From: Antarcticimicrobium sp040365005
Lineage (GTDB): Bacteria; Pseudomonadota; Alphaproteobacteria; Rhodobacterales; Rhodobacteraceae
Length of the DNA: 64,000 nucleotides
Reading direction: 5' to 3'
NCBI RefSeq assembly: GCF_040365005.1
Contig: NZ_BAABWV010000013.1
Span: 100,752-164,751 of the forward strand
Shown here: piece after piece, positions 49,727 through 59,480 of the stretch
Layout of the letters: each line of letters starts with the position of its first letter
How positions within the stretch are numbered: the first letter of the stretch is position 1
Translations under genes and position numbers: made by a program
The notes under the pieces: generated by a model
The model's database searches: none
What the model was told of the DNA's origin: nothing
What the model saw: only the letters and a program-made list of their open reading frames with translations

Positions 49727-49755
49727 GGCCGCTTCTGCGTGGGTTGACAGGACAT
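49699..49755 (-). CDS. Possible 18-residue upstream ORF coupled to rsfS
   Basis: ATG at 49755 follows AAGGAGG at ideal spacing and opens an 18-codon frame (MSCQPTQKRPCPLMTGPV) in the frame not used by rsfS. Its TGA overlaps the ATG-ATG at 49702/49699 inside the rsfS N-terminus, which is the geometry of translational coupling. A GCGCCGG/CCGGCGC hairpin (49771-49792) precedes it. It may be a leader or chance. Confidence 0.3.
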   Translation of the reverse strand: MSCQPTQKRPCPLMTGPV

Positions 49756-49887
49756 AGTCCTCCTTCATGAGCGCCGGCATCACCCCCGGCGCGGGGCAGG
49801 ATCAATTTAGCAAGCCGGAGATGAAATTTCAATGAAACGCGAACCGCGGGCGCGGGGGTGTGGCAACGGGCGCGGCAAATCGCCATG

Positions 49888-51231
49888 TCAGCCCCCCTCG
49901 GCGCTGTCGGTACCGGCGCGTGCGGGGTCATTGAGGTGGCGCACTTCGCGCTGCGGGAAGGGGATGGAAATGCCGTTTTCCTCGAAGGCGTCCCAAAGCG
50001 CGAGGAACACGTTGCCCTTGATGTTGGTCAGCCCGTCGGAGGGATCGGTGATCCAGAACCGCAGGATGTAGTCAATGCTGCTGTCGCCGAACCCGGTGAC
50101 GTGACAGACCGGCGGGTTCGGGCTGCTGAGGACGCGGCTGACCTTTTTCGCCGCCGTCACCGCCACCGCGCGGACCTTGTGCGGGTTGTCGCCGTAAGAG
50201 GCGCCGAAATGGATATCGAGGCGGACGAACTTGTTGGTATAGGACCAGTTGACCACCTGACTGGTGATCAGATCCTCGTTCGGGATCAGGTACTCCTTGC
50301 CGTCACGGGTGACCACCGAGACATAGCGCGCGCCCAGCGAATCGATCCAGCCGAAGGTATCGCCAAGGCTGATCACGTCGCCCGGCTTGATCGAGCGGTC
50401 GAGCAGGATGATGATGCCAGAGACCAGGTTCGACACCACCTTTTGCAGCCCGAAACCGATGCCGACGCCGACCGCCCCCGAGAGCAGCGCCAGCCCGGTC
50501 AGGTCGAAACCCAGCGCGCGAATGCCGGTGATCACGACAAAGCTGTAGACCGCGACCTGCACCGCCTTGACCGCCAGCACCCGCATCGAGGGGGACATGT
50601 CCTCGTTGCCCTGCAGGCCACGGGTGGCGGACTGGGTCAGCAGCCGCGCCAGGATCAGCAGCGCCACGATCATCAGCAGCGCCTTGAGCACGGTCAGCAG
50701 CGACAGGCTGAGGCTGCCGACGCCCAGCACGAGGGAATCGAGAAAGGCCAGCGTGTTGTCCAGCACCTCCAGCGCATAGAGCGTGGCATAGATCCAGGCG
50801 CCCCAGGTCAGCAGCCGGCGCAGCGTGCGGTTCTGCACGAAGCGCGACAGCATCGCGATGACCAGCCAGGCGGTGGCCAGGGTGGCCGCGATTCCGATCA
50901 GGTAGCTGCGCGAGGGCCAGGTCACCTGCTTCATCACCAGGTAGACCACCCAGGCCCCGGCGGCGAAATAGAACAGCCCCAGCCGGTGACGGATCTGCAC
51001 CATCATCCGCAGCCGCCATTTCGGCCAGCCGTCACGGTCGCGGGTCCAGTCCTGCACCCAGGCCGAGGTCAGCAGGCGCAAGAGCCAGGCCAGCGCGATC
51101 AGCCCCAGGACGATCAGGACCTGGTTCTGCCGCCATCCCGGCGTCAGGAACATCTGCACCAGATCGCGCCCCTCGTTCAGCAGAGCCACGAGGTGCTCGG
51201 CAAGCCCCGGGGGCGGCGGGTTTTCTTCCAT
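49888..51231 (-). CDS. Mechanosensitive channel, MscS family
   Basis: 447 aa inner-membrane channel. About five to six helices, the last being the pore helix (GLALLSGAVGVGIGFGLQKVVSNLVSG, quoted in part: SGAVGVGIGFGLQKVVSN, about 265-285), then the beta domain (IKPGDVISLGDTFGWIDSLG, IPNEDLITSQVVNWS) and the cytosolic alpha/beta domain. Longer than E. coli MscS because of extra N-terminal helices. Monocistronic, upstream of rsfS in the same direction. Confidence 0.92.
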   Translation of the reverse strand: MEENPPPPGLAEHLVALLNEGRDLVQMFLTPGWRQNQVLIVLGLIALAWLLRLLTSAWVQDWTRDRDGWPKWRLRMMVQIRHRLGLFYFAAGAWVVYLVMKQVTWPSRSYLIGIAATLATAWLVIAMLSRFVQNRTLRRLLTWGAWIYATLYALEVLDNTLAFLDSLVLGVGSLSLSLLTVLKALLMIVALLILARLLTQSATRGLQGNEDMSPSMRVLAVKAVQVAVYSFVVITGIRALGFDLTGLALLSGAVGVGIGFGLQKVVSNLVSGIIILLDRSIKPGDVISLGDTFGWIDSLGARYVSVVTRDGKEYLIPNEDLITSQVVNWSYTNKFVRLDIHFGASYGDNPHKVRAVAVTAAKKVSRVLSSPNPPVCHVTGFGDSSIDYILRFWITDPSDGLTNIKGNVFLALWDAFEENGISIPFPQREVRHLNDPARAGTDSAEGG

Positions 51232-51503
51232 GCGGTGCCCTCCCTGACCTCAGGTTGGAACGGATCCGCCAGCCTGACAAGCGATGGCTGCGCGGCGCCC
51301 GCCGGTTTCCCACCTTGATCGAAACCGGTTGCGGCTGTATCTGGAACGGCATGACACCGGAATCTGCCCCCTGTTTCGACCTTCAGGACCACGCGCGGCT
51401 GCGCGAACGGTTCTTCGGGGCTGACCGCACCGTTCTGGCCCGGCTATAATCCGGCCCCGCCAGCCCACGCTCGCCATTTCCATGCAAGAACGGGAGAGGA
51501 CAG

Positions 51504-52925
<1,422 letters not shown>

Positions 52926-52971
52926 CGCGATGCGGACCGCTGCGCCCGATCATGCGCGCAAGGCGCCCGGA

Positions 52972-53901
52972 TCAGGTCGCCGCGTCGGAGAACATCCGCG
53001 TGGCGGCCTCGAAACTGCGCGCGCGCTCGGCGACCGGGAAGCCATGGGTGGATTGAACCGCCATGGCGCAGTTTTTGGGCGTCATGCGGGCGACCTGGGC
53101 CTTGAAATCAAAGGGCGCGCCCTCGGTTTCGGGCCAGAAGGAGTTGCAGTAGGAGTCCGTCTCGGCGGCCAGCCCCCGGTTCCCTGCGACCAGGTCGGCA
53201 TAGATCCCGTAGATGAAATACTCCGAGATCGTCCCGTGCCGCAAAAGCACCTCGTGGTAGGGGCGGCCGTGCGCCGCCTCGATCCGCGCGACCATTGCAC
53301 GCGTGGTTTCACCGCTCCAGAGAACGCAGTTCTCGATGTAGTGGGTGGCGAAATCCGCCGGAACGGTAATGCCGAGACAATCGGCCGCCGCCTCGATCCA
53401 GGCGCGGTGCGCGGGTATCGGCTGCTGGCCCGGCACGTGAAAAAAGCGGACCCGACCCTGGGAGTCGACGGCATCGCGGGCCGACAGGCGGCGCACAAAG
53501 AACACGTCGCTGTCCACGTGCATGACCGCGCGCGCGGGACTGCGCCGGGCGAACTCGATCTTCAGGATCTGCTGGATCATCCAGCCGCGCACGAGGGACA
53601 ATCGGGGCGTCAGGTAGAGCGGGCGCCGCAAGGCACCGCTCAGGACCGACAGCGCGGACAGACGGCGCGGCAGCGCGAAAAGCCGCATCGGCAGCACGCT
53701 CTCCTGCGCGACGATCCGGCGCCGGTCGGAGGCGTATTTTTCGAACGCGGCGCAATCGCCCGCCGGCACGATGACGGTATGGCGAATGTCCGGGTCGACG
53801 TGGCGGTCGACCGATCGCGCCAGAACGTCGAAGATCTCGATGTCGCGCGCCATCGAGCAGGTCAGCAGGTCAAGCCCGTCGGCGGGCGTGTCGTTGGGCA
53901 T
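52972..53901 (-). CDS. DUF6492 protein, probable GT-A-like glycosyltransferase
   Basis: 309 aa. It begins with DLLTCSMARDIEIFDVLARSV, the DUF6492 start, and has a DxD-type motif in VMHVDSDVFFVRRL (about 124-137), typical of the metal/nucleotide-sugar site of GT-A enzymes. HYIENCVLWSG and LRHGTISEYFIYGIYADLV are the family's conserved acceptor-side segments. No signal peptide or membrane helix, so cytosolic. It stands on the minus strand between leuC and leuD, which are otherwise normally adjacent, so it was probably inserted there. Product unknown, perhaps surface polysaccharide. Confidence 0.82.
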   Translation of the reverse strand: MPNDTPADGLDLLTCSMARDIEIFDVLARSVDRHVDPDIRHTVIVPAGDCAAFEKYASDRRRIVAQESVLPMRLFALPRRLSALSVLSGALRRPLYLTPRLSLVRGWMIQQILKIEFARRSPARAVMHVDSDVFFVRRLSARDAVDSQGRVRFFHVPGQQPIPAHRAWIEAAADCLGITVPADFATHYIENCVLWSGETTRAMVARIEAAHGRPYHEVLLRHGTISEYFIYGIYADLVAGNRGLAAETDSYCNSFWPETEGAPFDFKAQVARMTPKNCAMAVQSTHGFPVAERARSFEAATRMFSDAAT

Positions 53902-54016
53902 CCAGGATCCCTTTCATTGTATCCGGCCGCACCTTTGGAAATGGCCGGGCACAAATCAACCCATCATCACAAGGATTGCCGCGCCATTCCGCGCGGCTGA
54001 GTTTCGAGGACATCCC

Positions 54017-54622
54017 ATGGACAAATTCACCAAGATCACCGGCGTTGCCGCCCCCCTGCCCCTGATCAACGTCGATACCGACATGATCATCCCCAAGCAG
54101 TTCCTGAAGACCATCAAGCGGTCGGGGCTGGGGGTGAACCTGTTTGACGAGATGCGCTATCAGGACGACGGCAGCGAGAACCCCGATTTCGTGCTGAACA
54201 AGCCGGCCTATCGCAAGGCCGAGGTCCTGGTCGCGGGCGACAATTTCGGCTGTGGCTCGTCGCGCGAACACGCGCCCTGGGCGATCAAGGATTTCGGCAT
54301 CCGCTGCGTCATCGCGCCCAGCTTTGCCGACATCTTCTTCAACAACTGCTTCAAGAACGGCATCCTGCCGATTGCCCTGCCGCAAGAGCAGGTCGACGTG
54401 TTGATGAAGGACGCGGAAAAGGGCGAGAACGCCCGCATGACCGTGGACCTCGAGGCGCAGACGGTGACCACCTCGGACGGCGAAGTGTTCCATTTCGAGG
54501 TCGACGCGTTCAAGAAACACTGCCTGCTGGAAGGGCTGGACGACATCGCGCTGACACTGGAAAAGGCGCCGGCGATCGAGAGCTTCGAGGCCAAGGCGGC
54601 GGTGGAACGCCCCTGGGTCTGA
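54017..54622 (+). CDS. leuD: 3-isopropylmalate dehydratase small subunit
   Basis: 201 aa partner of LeuC. INVDTDMIIPKQFLKTI at the N-terminus and GDNFGCGSSREHAPWAI (about 74-91) are the LeuD signatures. The start at 54017 follows GAGGA. Downstream, part of its 3' end is duplicated as a broken copy (55269-55425). Confidence 0.96.
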   Translation: MDKFTKITGVAAPLPLINVDTDMIIPKQFLKTIKRSGLGVNLFDEMRYQDDGSENPDFVLNKPAYRKAEVLVAGDNFGCGSSREHAPWAIKDFGIRCVIAPSFADIFFNNCFKNGILPIALPQEQVDVLMKDAEKGENARMTVDLEAQTVTTSDGEVFHFEVDAFKKHCLLEGLDDIALTLEKAPAIESFEAKAAVERPWV

Positions 54623-54714
54623 GCCCGACGGGGATCAATCACAAGCCGGCTAACGGATCTGTGCGAGGTGGTGTAGGCAAAGAGCAACGACTTCGCACAG
54701 AAAGGATCAGATCA

Positions 54715-55230
54715 ATGAGCGACTGGCTGAAATGGGTTTTGCTTGGGATCCTGTCGATTGTTCTGGGCGGGCTTGCCTTGGGCAATGTCGCGCTGGCTTC
54801 GATGGCGATCGCGACGATGACCGGTGCCATGCTTTTGCTCGCAGGTATTTTCCAGCTTGCCGCCGGGCTTACCGTCAGCGGCGCGGGGTCAAGGGTCTTT
54901 GCCCTGCTGCTGGGTCTGGTTCTGGCGTTTCTCGGCTGGTCCTTTCTGGCCAATCCGCTCGAAGGCATGATCTCTCTGACCATGCTGATCGCGGTCCTGC
55001 TCGCCCTCGGCGGCATCACACGGATTGTCTTTTCTCTCCAGATGCGAGGCACCGGCCTCTTCGGGCCGATGTTGCTGTCGGGCCTCGTCCCGCTGCTGTT
55101 CGCGATCTTCATCTGGATGAATTTCGACATGGCGACGATGACGTTGCTGGGCGTGCTTCTGGGCATCGAGCTTGTTTTCAACGGTATCGGCCTGCTGATG
55201 ATCGGGGTCTTCGTGAAGCGTCTTTCGTGA
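54715..55230 (+). CDS. HdeD/DUF308-like membrane protein
   Basis: 171 aa with six predicted transmembrane helices and short loops, matching HdeD/DUF308 acid-resistance membrane proteins (LGNVALASMAIATMTGAMLLLAGIFQLAAGL and LGVLLGIELVFNGIGLLMIG as landmarks, quoted in part: ATMTGAMLLLAGIFQLAAGL and LGIELVFNGIGLLMIG). AAAGGA precedes the ATG. It lies between the intact leuD and the leuD fragment. GC is slightly lower than neighbours. Confidence 0.83.
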   Translation: MSDWLKWVLLGILSIVLGGLALGNVALASMAIATMTGAMLLLAGIFQLAAGLTVSGAGSRVFALLLGLVLAFLGWSFLANPLEGMISLTMLIAVLLALGGITRIVFSLQMRGTGLFGPMLLSGLVPLLFAIFIWMNFDMATMTLLGVLLGIELVFNGIGLLMIGVFVKRLS

Positions 55231-55268
55231 CGCGCCCGGCCCCGCGCCCCCGATCGGGTCAAGGCCCG

Positions 55269-55425
55269 GACCTCGCGGCGCAGACGGTGGCCACCTCGGA
55301 CGGCGAGGCGTTCCATTTCGACGTCGGTGCGTTCGGGAAACACTGCCTGCTGGAGGGGCGCGCTGACGCAGGAAAAGGCGCCGGCGATCGAGAGCTTCGA
55401 GGCGAAGGCGGCGGTGGAACGCCCC
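55269..55425 (+). pseudogene. Truncated duplicate of the leuD 3' end
   Basis: Bases 55269-55425 repeat leuD 54446-54613 closely, from GACCTCG..GCAGACGGTG through CACTGCCTGCTGGA and CGATCGAGAGCTTCGAGG to GGCGGTGGAACGCCCC. Point differences and an 11-base loss (around GGGCGCGCTGACGCAGG) shift the frame, and there is no start, so it cannot make protein. It shows that leuD was once followed by a second copy, with the HdeD-like gene now between. Confidence 0.93.
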
Positions 55426-55494
55426 GGACTCCAGGCCCGGACCCCTCCCCCATGGCCCCTGTGGGGCCGCGCGCTACAGACACAAGATATGGTG

Positions 55495-55520
55495 TCCGCC
55501 CCGCCTTTGGGGCGGATTTT
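55495..55520 (+). terminator. Hairpin with T-run in the leuD-fragment gap
   Basis: Stem TCCGCCCC / GGGGCGGA with a 6-base loop, then TTTT. It probably terminates the leuD/HdeD-like transcript. The remainder of the 492-base gap 55231-55722 holds the leuD fragment and no other clear feature. Confidence 0.65.
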
Positions 55521-55722
55521 CCGGGCGTGTTGATGCAAACGCGCACCAGTTTGTCCATGATTTTGCCGCAAATTCAGTATTTTGTGAGAGGGCAGCTTGA
55601 GCCCGTGGCTGAAAGTCGGCACAAATGTGACCTAAATGAGGCAAACCGTCCTTAAGGGCGGGATCAAGTTGGAACAAAGGCGCGGCATCGTATCGCCCTG
55701 TCCAGGTTGAAGGGATCGAACA

Positions 55723-56568
55723 GTGTTTGCACGCTTCGCTGGCGCGGCATTCCGGGCAGTCCTGGTGGCTGTGGTTTTGGCAATTCCGTCACTTTTGCTG
55801 ACTGCATCGGTGGCGGGCGGACCCGAGATCGTGACTCTTCTGGCCCTCGTGGCCGGGTTGCTGACCTTTGCCGAATACAACTCCAACTATCCCAGCATCG
55901 TCGAGTTCCGGGACGCCCCCCCGCTGAACCGAATGCGCTTTGCCGCCCTGACGGCGATGGTTCTGTCGCTGACGCTGATCGCCAAGCACGCTGTTGACCC
56001 GACCAACCTGACCGCCCTGTTCGCGGGGCTGGGCCGGATGATCGGCGAGATGACCGATTTCCCCTATTCGCCGGTGCGGCTGGCGGTTCTGATGCTGCCC
56101 GCCTCGGCGGCGCCCGAGTTGCTGGACGCCGTGCGGATCGCCGCCGGCGTGACCTATGTGATCGCGCTGGCCGCCGTGGTCACCTTTGTCTTTGCCGTGC
56201 GCGTGCTGGGCTGGCCGGTCGGAAACGGATCGTTCAACGTCTGGATCAACCTGCCGCTGTTCGACCCGACGGCCGGCGGAGACGTGGTGCACCGGCTGCA
56301 ACGTGACGGGCAGATCAACGTGGTGATCGGGGTGCTTTTGCCCTTTGCGATCCCGGCGCTGGTCAAGCTGGGGGCGGACCTGGTCCGGCCCGGCGTGTTG
56401 AGCGACCCGCAGACCCTGATCTGGGCGATGACCGCTTGGGCCTTTCTGCCGGCCAGCATGGTGATGCGCGGGGTGGCGATGCTGCGGATCGCCGCGCTGA
56501 TCGAGGAAAAGCGGCGCCGGTCCTATGCCGACGCCGAGGCCGACGCCGAGGCCGTTCAGACCGCATGA
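55723..56568 (+). CDS. Polytopic membrane protein of unknown function, GTG start
   Basis: 281 aa with about seven predicted transmembrane helices (first at about 9-30, last near 240-258) and a charged C-terminus rich in Asp/Glu/Ala. No recognised family. The GTG at 55723 has AAGGGATCG about nine bases upstream. It overlaps the following phosphatase-family gene by four bases (ATGA), so the pair is cotranscribed and may work together at the envelope (inference). Confidence 0.75.
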   Translation: MFARFAGAAFRAVLVAVVLAIPSLLLTASVAGGPEIVTLLALVAGLLTFAEYNSNYPSIVEFRDAPPLNRMRFAALTAMVLSLTLIAKHAVDPTNLTALFAGLGRMIGEMTDFPYSPVRLAVLMLPASAAPELLDAVRIAAGVTYVIALAAVVTFVFAVRVLGWPVGNGSFNVWINLPLFDPTAGGDVVHRLQRDGQINVVIGVLLPFAIPALVKLGADLVRPGVLSDPQTLIWAMTAWAFLPASMVMRGVAMLRIAALIEEKRRRSYADAEADAEAVQTA

Positions 56569-57656
56569 TCCGGGCCTGCGCCCTTCTCGGTCTCATCCTT
56601 TCAGTCCTGTCCTGCCTGGCCGCGCCATTGCGCGCCGAGCCGCTGCGGGTTGCGAGCTTCAATACCGAATTGCAGCGGCAGGGGCCGGGCCTGCTGTTGC
56701 GCGATATCGAGCGGGGCGAGGATGCGCAGGTGGCTGCCGTAATCGCGGTGATCGCGCGCACCGGGGCCGACATCCTGGCGCTGCAAGGCATCGACTGGGA
56801 TCACGAGGGGCGTGCACTGACGGCCCTGGCCGACCGACTGGATGCGGCCGGCGCAACATACCCCTATCGGCTGGCCCTGCGGCCCAACAGCGGGCTGGCC
56901 TCGGGGCTGGACCTGGACGGTGACGGAGCGCAGGGCGGATCGGGCGATGCGCAGGGCTATGGCGCCTTCACCGGGCAAGGCGGGATCGCCGTGCTGTCGC
57001 GCTTTCCGATCCTGCGGGACGGGGTGCGGGATTTCAGCGACCTGCCCTGGCGCGACCTACCGGGGGCGCTGTTGCCGCAATACCCGGACGGATCGCCGTT
57101 CCCCTCGCCCGAGGCGCTGGCGGCGCAGCGACTGTCCTCCACCGGGCATTGGATCGTACCGATCGACGCGCCCGGCGGGGTGGTGACGCTGCTGACCTTC
57201 CAGGCCGGGCCACCGGTGTTCGACGGGGCCGAGGACCGCAACGGGAGGCGCAATCACGATGAAATCGCCTTTTGGCGCCACTTTCTCGACGGGGTGTTTG
57301 GCCCCCCGCCACAGGCGCGGTTCGTGATCGCGGGCGGTGCCAACCTCGATCCCGACGACGGGGCCGGGCGGCACGCGGCGATCCGCGCGCTGCTCACCGA
57401 TCCCCGCCTGACGGACCCGCGCCCGGCCAGTGAAGGCGGGGCGCGGGCCGGGGATCAAACCCACGCCGGACCCGACCGGCTTGATACCGTGGATTGGGAC
57501 GGGCCGGGACGGCTGCGGGTGGATTACGTGCTGCCCAGCTCAGACTGGACGGTCGAGGGCGCCGGCGTGGTCTGGCCCGGTCCCGGAGAACCCGGACGCG
57601 AGGCCGCGCTGCGCGCCAGCCGGCACCGGCTGGTCTGGGTGGATCTTGGGCGGTAG
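56565..57656 (+). CDS. Exported endonuclease/exonuclease/phosphatase family protein
   Basis: 363 aa with a Sec signal peptide (about 1-25, ending LRAEP). The EEP fold is shown by LRVASFNTELQ (N-terminal strand), DILALQGIDWD, GGIAVLSRFPI, FVIAGGANLDPDDG and the C-terminal RLRVDYVLPSSDW. In classical EEP enzymes the loops read ...N..., E, D.N and DH; here the GLN/E position (LQGIDWD) and the usual FNxN have changed, as in the exported alphaproteobacterial subgroup, so catalytic detail is uncertain. It is convergent with and overlaps the next gene. Confidence 0.83.
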   Translation: MIRACALLGLILSVLSCLAAPLRAEPLRVASFNTELQRQGPGLLLRDIERGEDAQVAAVIAVIARTGADILALQGIDWDHEGRALTALADRLDAAGATYPYRLALRPNSGLASGLDLDGDGAQGGSGDAQGYGAFTGQGGIAVLSRFPILRDGVRDFSDLPWRDLPGALLPQYPDGSPFPSPEALAAQRLSSTGHWIVPIDAPGGVVTLLTFQAGPPVFDGAEDRNGRRNHDEIAFWRHFLDGVFGPPPQARFVIAGGANLDPDDGAGRHAAIRALLTDPRLTDPRPASEGGARAGDQTHAGPDRLDTVDWDGPGRLRVDYVLPSSDWTVEGAGVVWPGPGEPGREAALRASRHRLVWVDLGR

Positions 57657-58502
57657 CCCGGCCAGCATCACCTCGCGCAAATCGCTGGCCTTGAACCCCG
57701 GCAGCAGGCGGTCGAACTTTTCGCCCGACAGGCGATGCGGCATGTCCCAGAGATAGCGCATCTCGCGCAGTTCCCGCGCCAGTTCCCAGACCGGCGACGC
57801 GAGGCGCATCGCCCACCATGGAAACCGCGACAGGCGCAGCGGGCGGTCCAACTCGGCCGCGAGCCGGGCGCGGAGTTCGTTGATGGTAAAGCAGTGGCCG
57901 GGGAACGGCACGTCCTCGAACCGGCCCAGCTGGTCGCGCATTTCGACCAGCGACACCACGGCACGGGCCCAGTCGGGCAGATAGGCATAGGGCTGCATCG
58001 CATCGGGGTCGCCCATGGTGGTGATGCGACCGCGCTTGATCGCCGAGAGGATCAGCATGCTCATCACGTCGCCGTTGCGCTCGGGGTCGATGAAGTTGCC
58101 GGCCCGCAGGATCAGCGTCTGCACGCCGCTGTCGCGATAGGCGCGCTCCATCTCGACCCGGATGCTGCCCTTGCGCGAACAGGGGGTCTGCGGCGTGTCT
58201 TGGTCGATTTCGTCCGAAACATGCCCGAAATTGTACACATTGCCGGGGATCACCACCATCGCGCCCGAGGCCCGGGCGGCGGCGATCACCTGTGTGGTGA
58301 TCTGCGGAATGATCCCGGCCCAGTCGTGGTAGTTGGGCGGGTTCATCCCGTTGACGATCACGTCACAGCCCTTTGCCGCCTCGATCATGTCGTCGCGGGC
58401 GCGGTCGAACTCGCGGACCCGCCAGCCAGCATTCCAGAAGGCGGCGGCGGAATGGCGCCCGATCTTGCCGGTGGCACCGAGAAGAAGAACAGTCTTGGTC
58501 AT
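57540..58502 (-). CDS. NAD-dependent epimerase/dehydratase family protein
   Basis: 320 aa extended-SDR protein. NAD site VLLLGATGKIGRHSA is at residues 5-19; NGMNPPNYHDW and LILRAGNFIDPERNGDVMSM follow, and the GXXXK-type active site is degenerate. Its last 39 codons are antisense to the end of the EEP gene, a 117-base convergent overlap, and the tail residues look like antisense read-through, so the original stop may have been lost. It is divergent from the LysR gene, which probably regulates it. Confidence 0.84.
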   Translation of the reverse strand: MTKTVLLLGATGKIGRHSAAAFWNAGWRVREFDRARDDMIEAAKGCDVIVNGMNPPNYHDWAGIIPQITTQVIAAARASGAMVVIPGNVYNFGHVSDEIDQDTPQTPCSRKGSIRVEMERAYRDSGVQTLILRAGNFIDPERNGDVMSMLILSAIKRGRITTMGDPDAMQPYAYLPDWARAVVSLVEMRDQLGRFEDVPFPGHCFTINELRARLAAELDRPLRLSRFPWWAMRLASPVWELARELREMRYLWDMPHRLSGEKFDRLLPGFKASDLREVMLAGLPPKIHPDQPVPAGAQRGLASGFSGTGPDHAGALDRPV

Positions 58503-58586
58503 GGGATCGCTCCGTTGCTTGTGCGTCTGACAGGAGAATGAGCGGAACACCTGCGTTTTGAAATTGCCAAAATGTGACGATGTGAT

Positions 58587-58600
58587 ATTCATTAATGAAT
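58587..58600. promoter_or_regulatory. Perfect palindrome at the LysR start codon
   Basis: ATTCATTAATGAAT is a perfect 14-base palindrome that overlaps the ATG of the LysR gene, in the 96-base gap to the divergent epimerase-family gene. It could be an autoregulatory operator, though LysR sites usually lie further upstream. Confidence 0.5.
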
Positions 58601-59480
58601 GACGGATGCGCTGGACTGGACCCTGTTGCAGAGCTTCTCCGCCGTGGCGGAGACCGGATCGCTGTCGGCGGCGGCGCGAAAGCTGGGCCAGAGCCAGCCG
58701 ACGCTGGGCCGCCATATCCGCGCGCTGGAGGCGGCTCTGGGGATGGAGTTGTTTACCCGCGGACCAAGGGGGCTGATCCCGACCGAGGCGGCGCGGGACA
58801 TGATCGGGCCGGCGGACCAGATGCGCGCGGCCGCCGCCCGGCTGCAACTGGTCGCCGAGGGACAGGAGGCCGGCCTTGCCGGGGTGGTGCGGGTGACCGC
58901 GTCAAGCGTGGTGTCGCATTTTGTCCTGCCGCCGATCATCGCCGCGTTGCGCCGCGCGCATTCGGAGATCCAGGTCGAGCTGGTGCCTTCGGACAGTTCC
59001 GAGAACCTGTTGTTCCGCGAGGCGGATATCGCCCTGCGGATGTACCGACCGACGCAGCTTGACCTCGTGGCCGCCCATGTGACCGACCTGGAGATGGGTC
59101 TTTATGCGGCGACCGGGTTCCTCGACCGGGTCGGGCGACCGCGGACGGTCGAGGAGGCCATGCGCCTCGATTTCGTCGGTTTCGACGCCGACGACACGAT
59201 CATCCGCTTCATGCGCGGCGCCGGGCTGGAGGTCGGGCGCGGGTTCTTTGGCGTGCGATGCGACGATCAGGCCGCCTATTGGCACCTGATCCGGGCGGGA
59301 TGCGGGATCGGCGGCATGCAGGCGATCATAGGTGAGGCCGAACCGGGGGTGGAGCGGGTCTTGCCCGGGCTGGATCTGCCGACCCTGCCGGTCTGGCTGA
59401 CCGCCCCCACCGCCCTGCGCCACAACCCGCGCATCCGGCTGGTCTGGAACCGGCTGGCCGAGGCGCTGCGAGGCGCCTAA
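58599..59480 (+). CDS. LysR family transcriptional regulator
   Basis: 293 aa. HTH at about residues 18-40 (GSLSAAARKLGQSQPTLGRHI) and the LysR effector domain from about 90. The start at 59599-type spacing is decided by similarity at LDWTLLQSFSAVAETGS; the ATG lies inside a palindrome. It is divergent from the epimerase-family gene, its probable target, and its stop overlaps that of the convergent oxygenase gene. Confidence 0.9.
   Translation: MTDALDWTLLQSFSAVAETGSLSAAARKLGQSQPTLGRHIRALEAALGMELFTRGPRGLIPTEAARDMIGPADQMRAAAARLQLVAEGQEAGLAGVVRVTASSVVSHFVLPPIIAALRRAHSEIQVELVPSDSSENLLFREADIALRMYRPTQLDLVAAHVTDLEMGLYAATGFLDRVGRPRTVEEAMRLDFVGFDADDTIIRFMRGAGLEVGRGFFGVRCDDQAAYWHLIRAGCGIGGMQAIIGEAEPGVERVLPGLDLPTLPVWLTAPTALRHNPRIRLVWNRLAEALRGA

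Noticed and set aside
51255..51449. 64-codon frame before leuC as a possible leader gene
   Set aside because: No ribosome site, no leucine-rich stretch and no resemblance to a known family; treated as chance.
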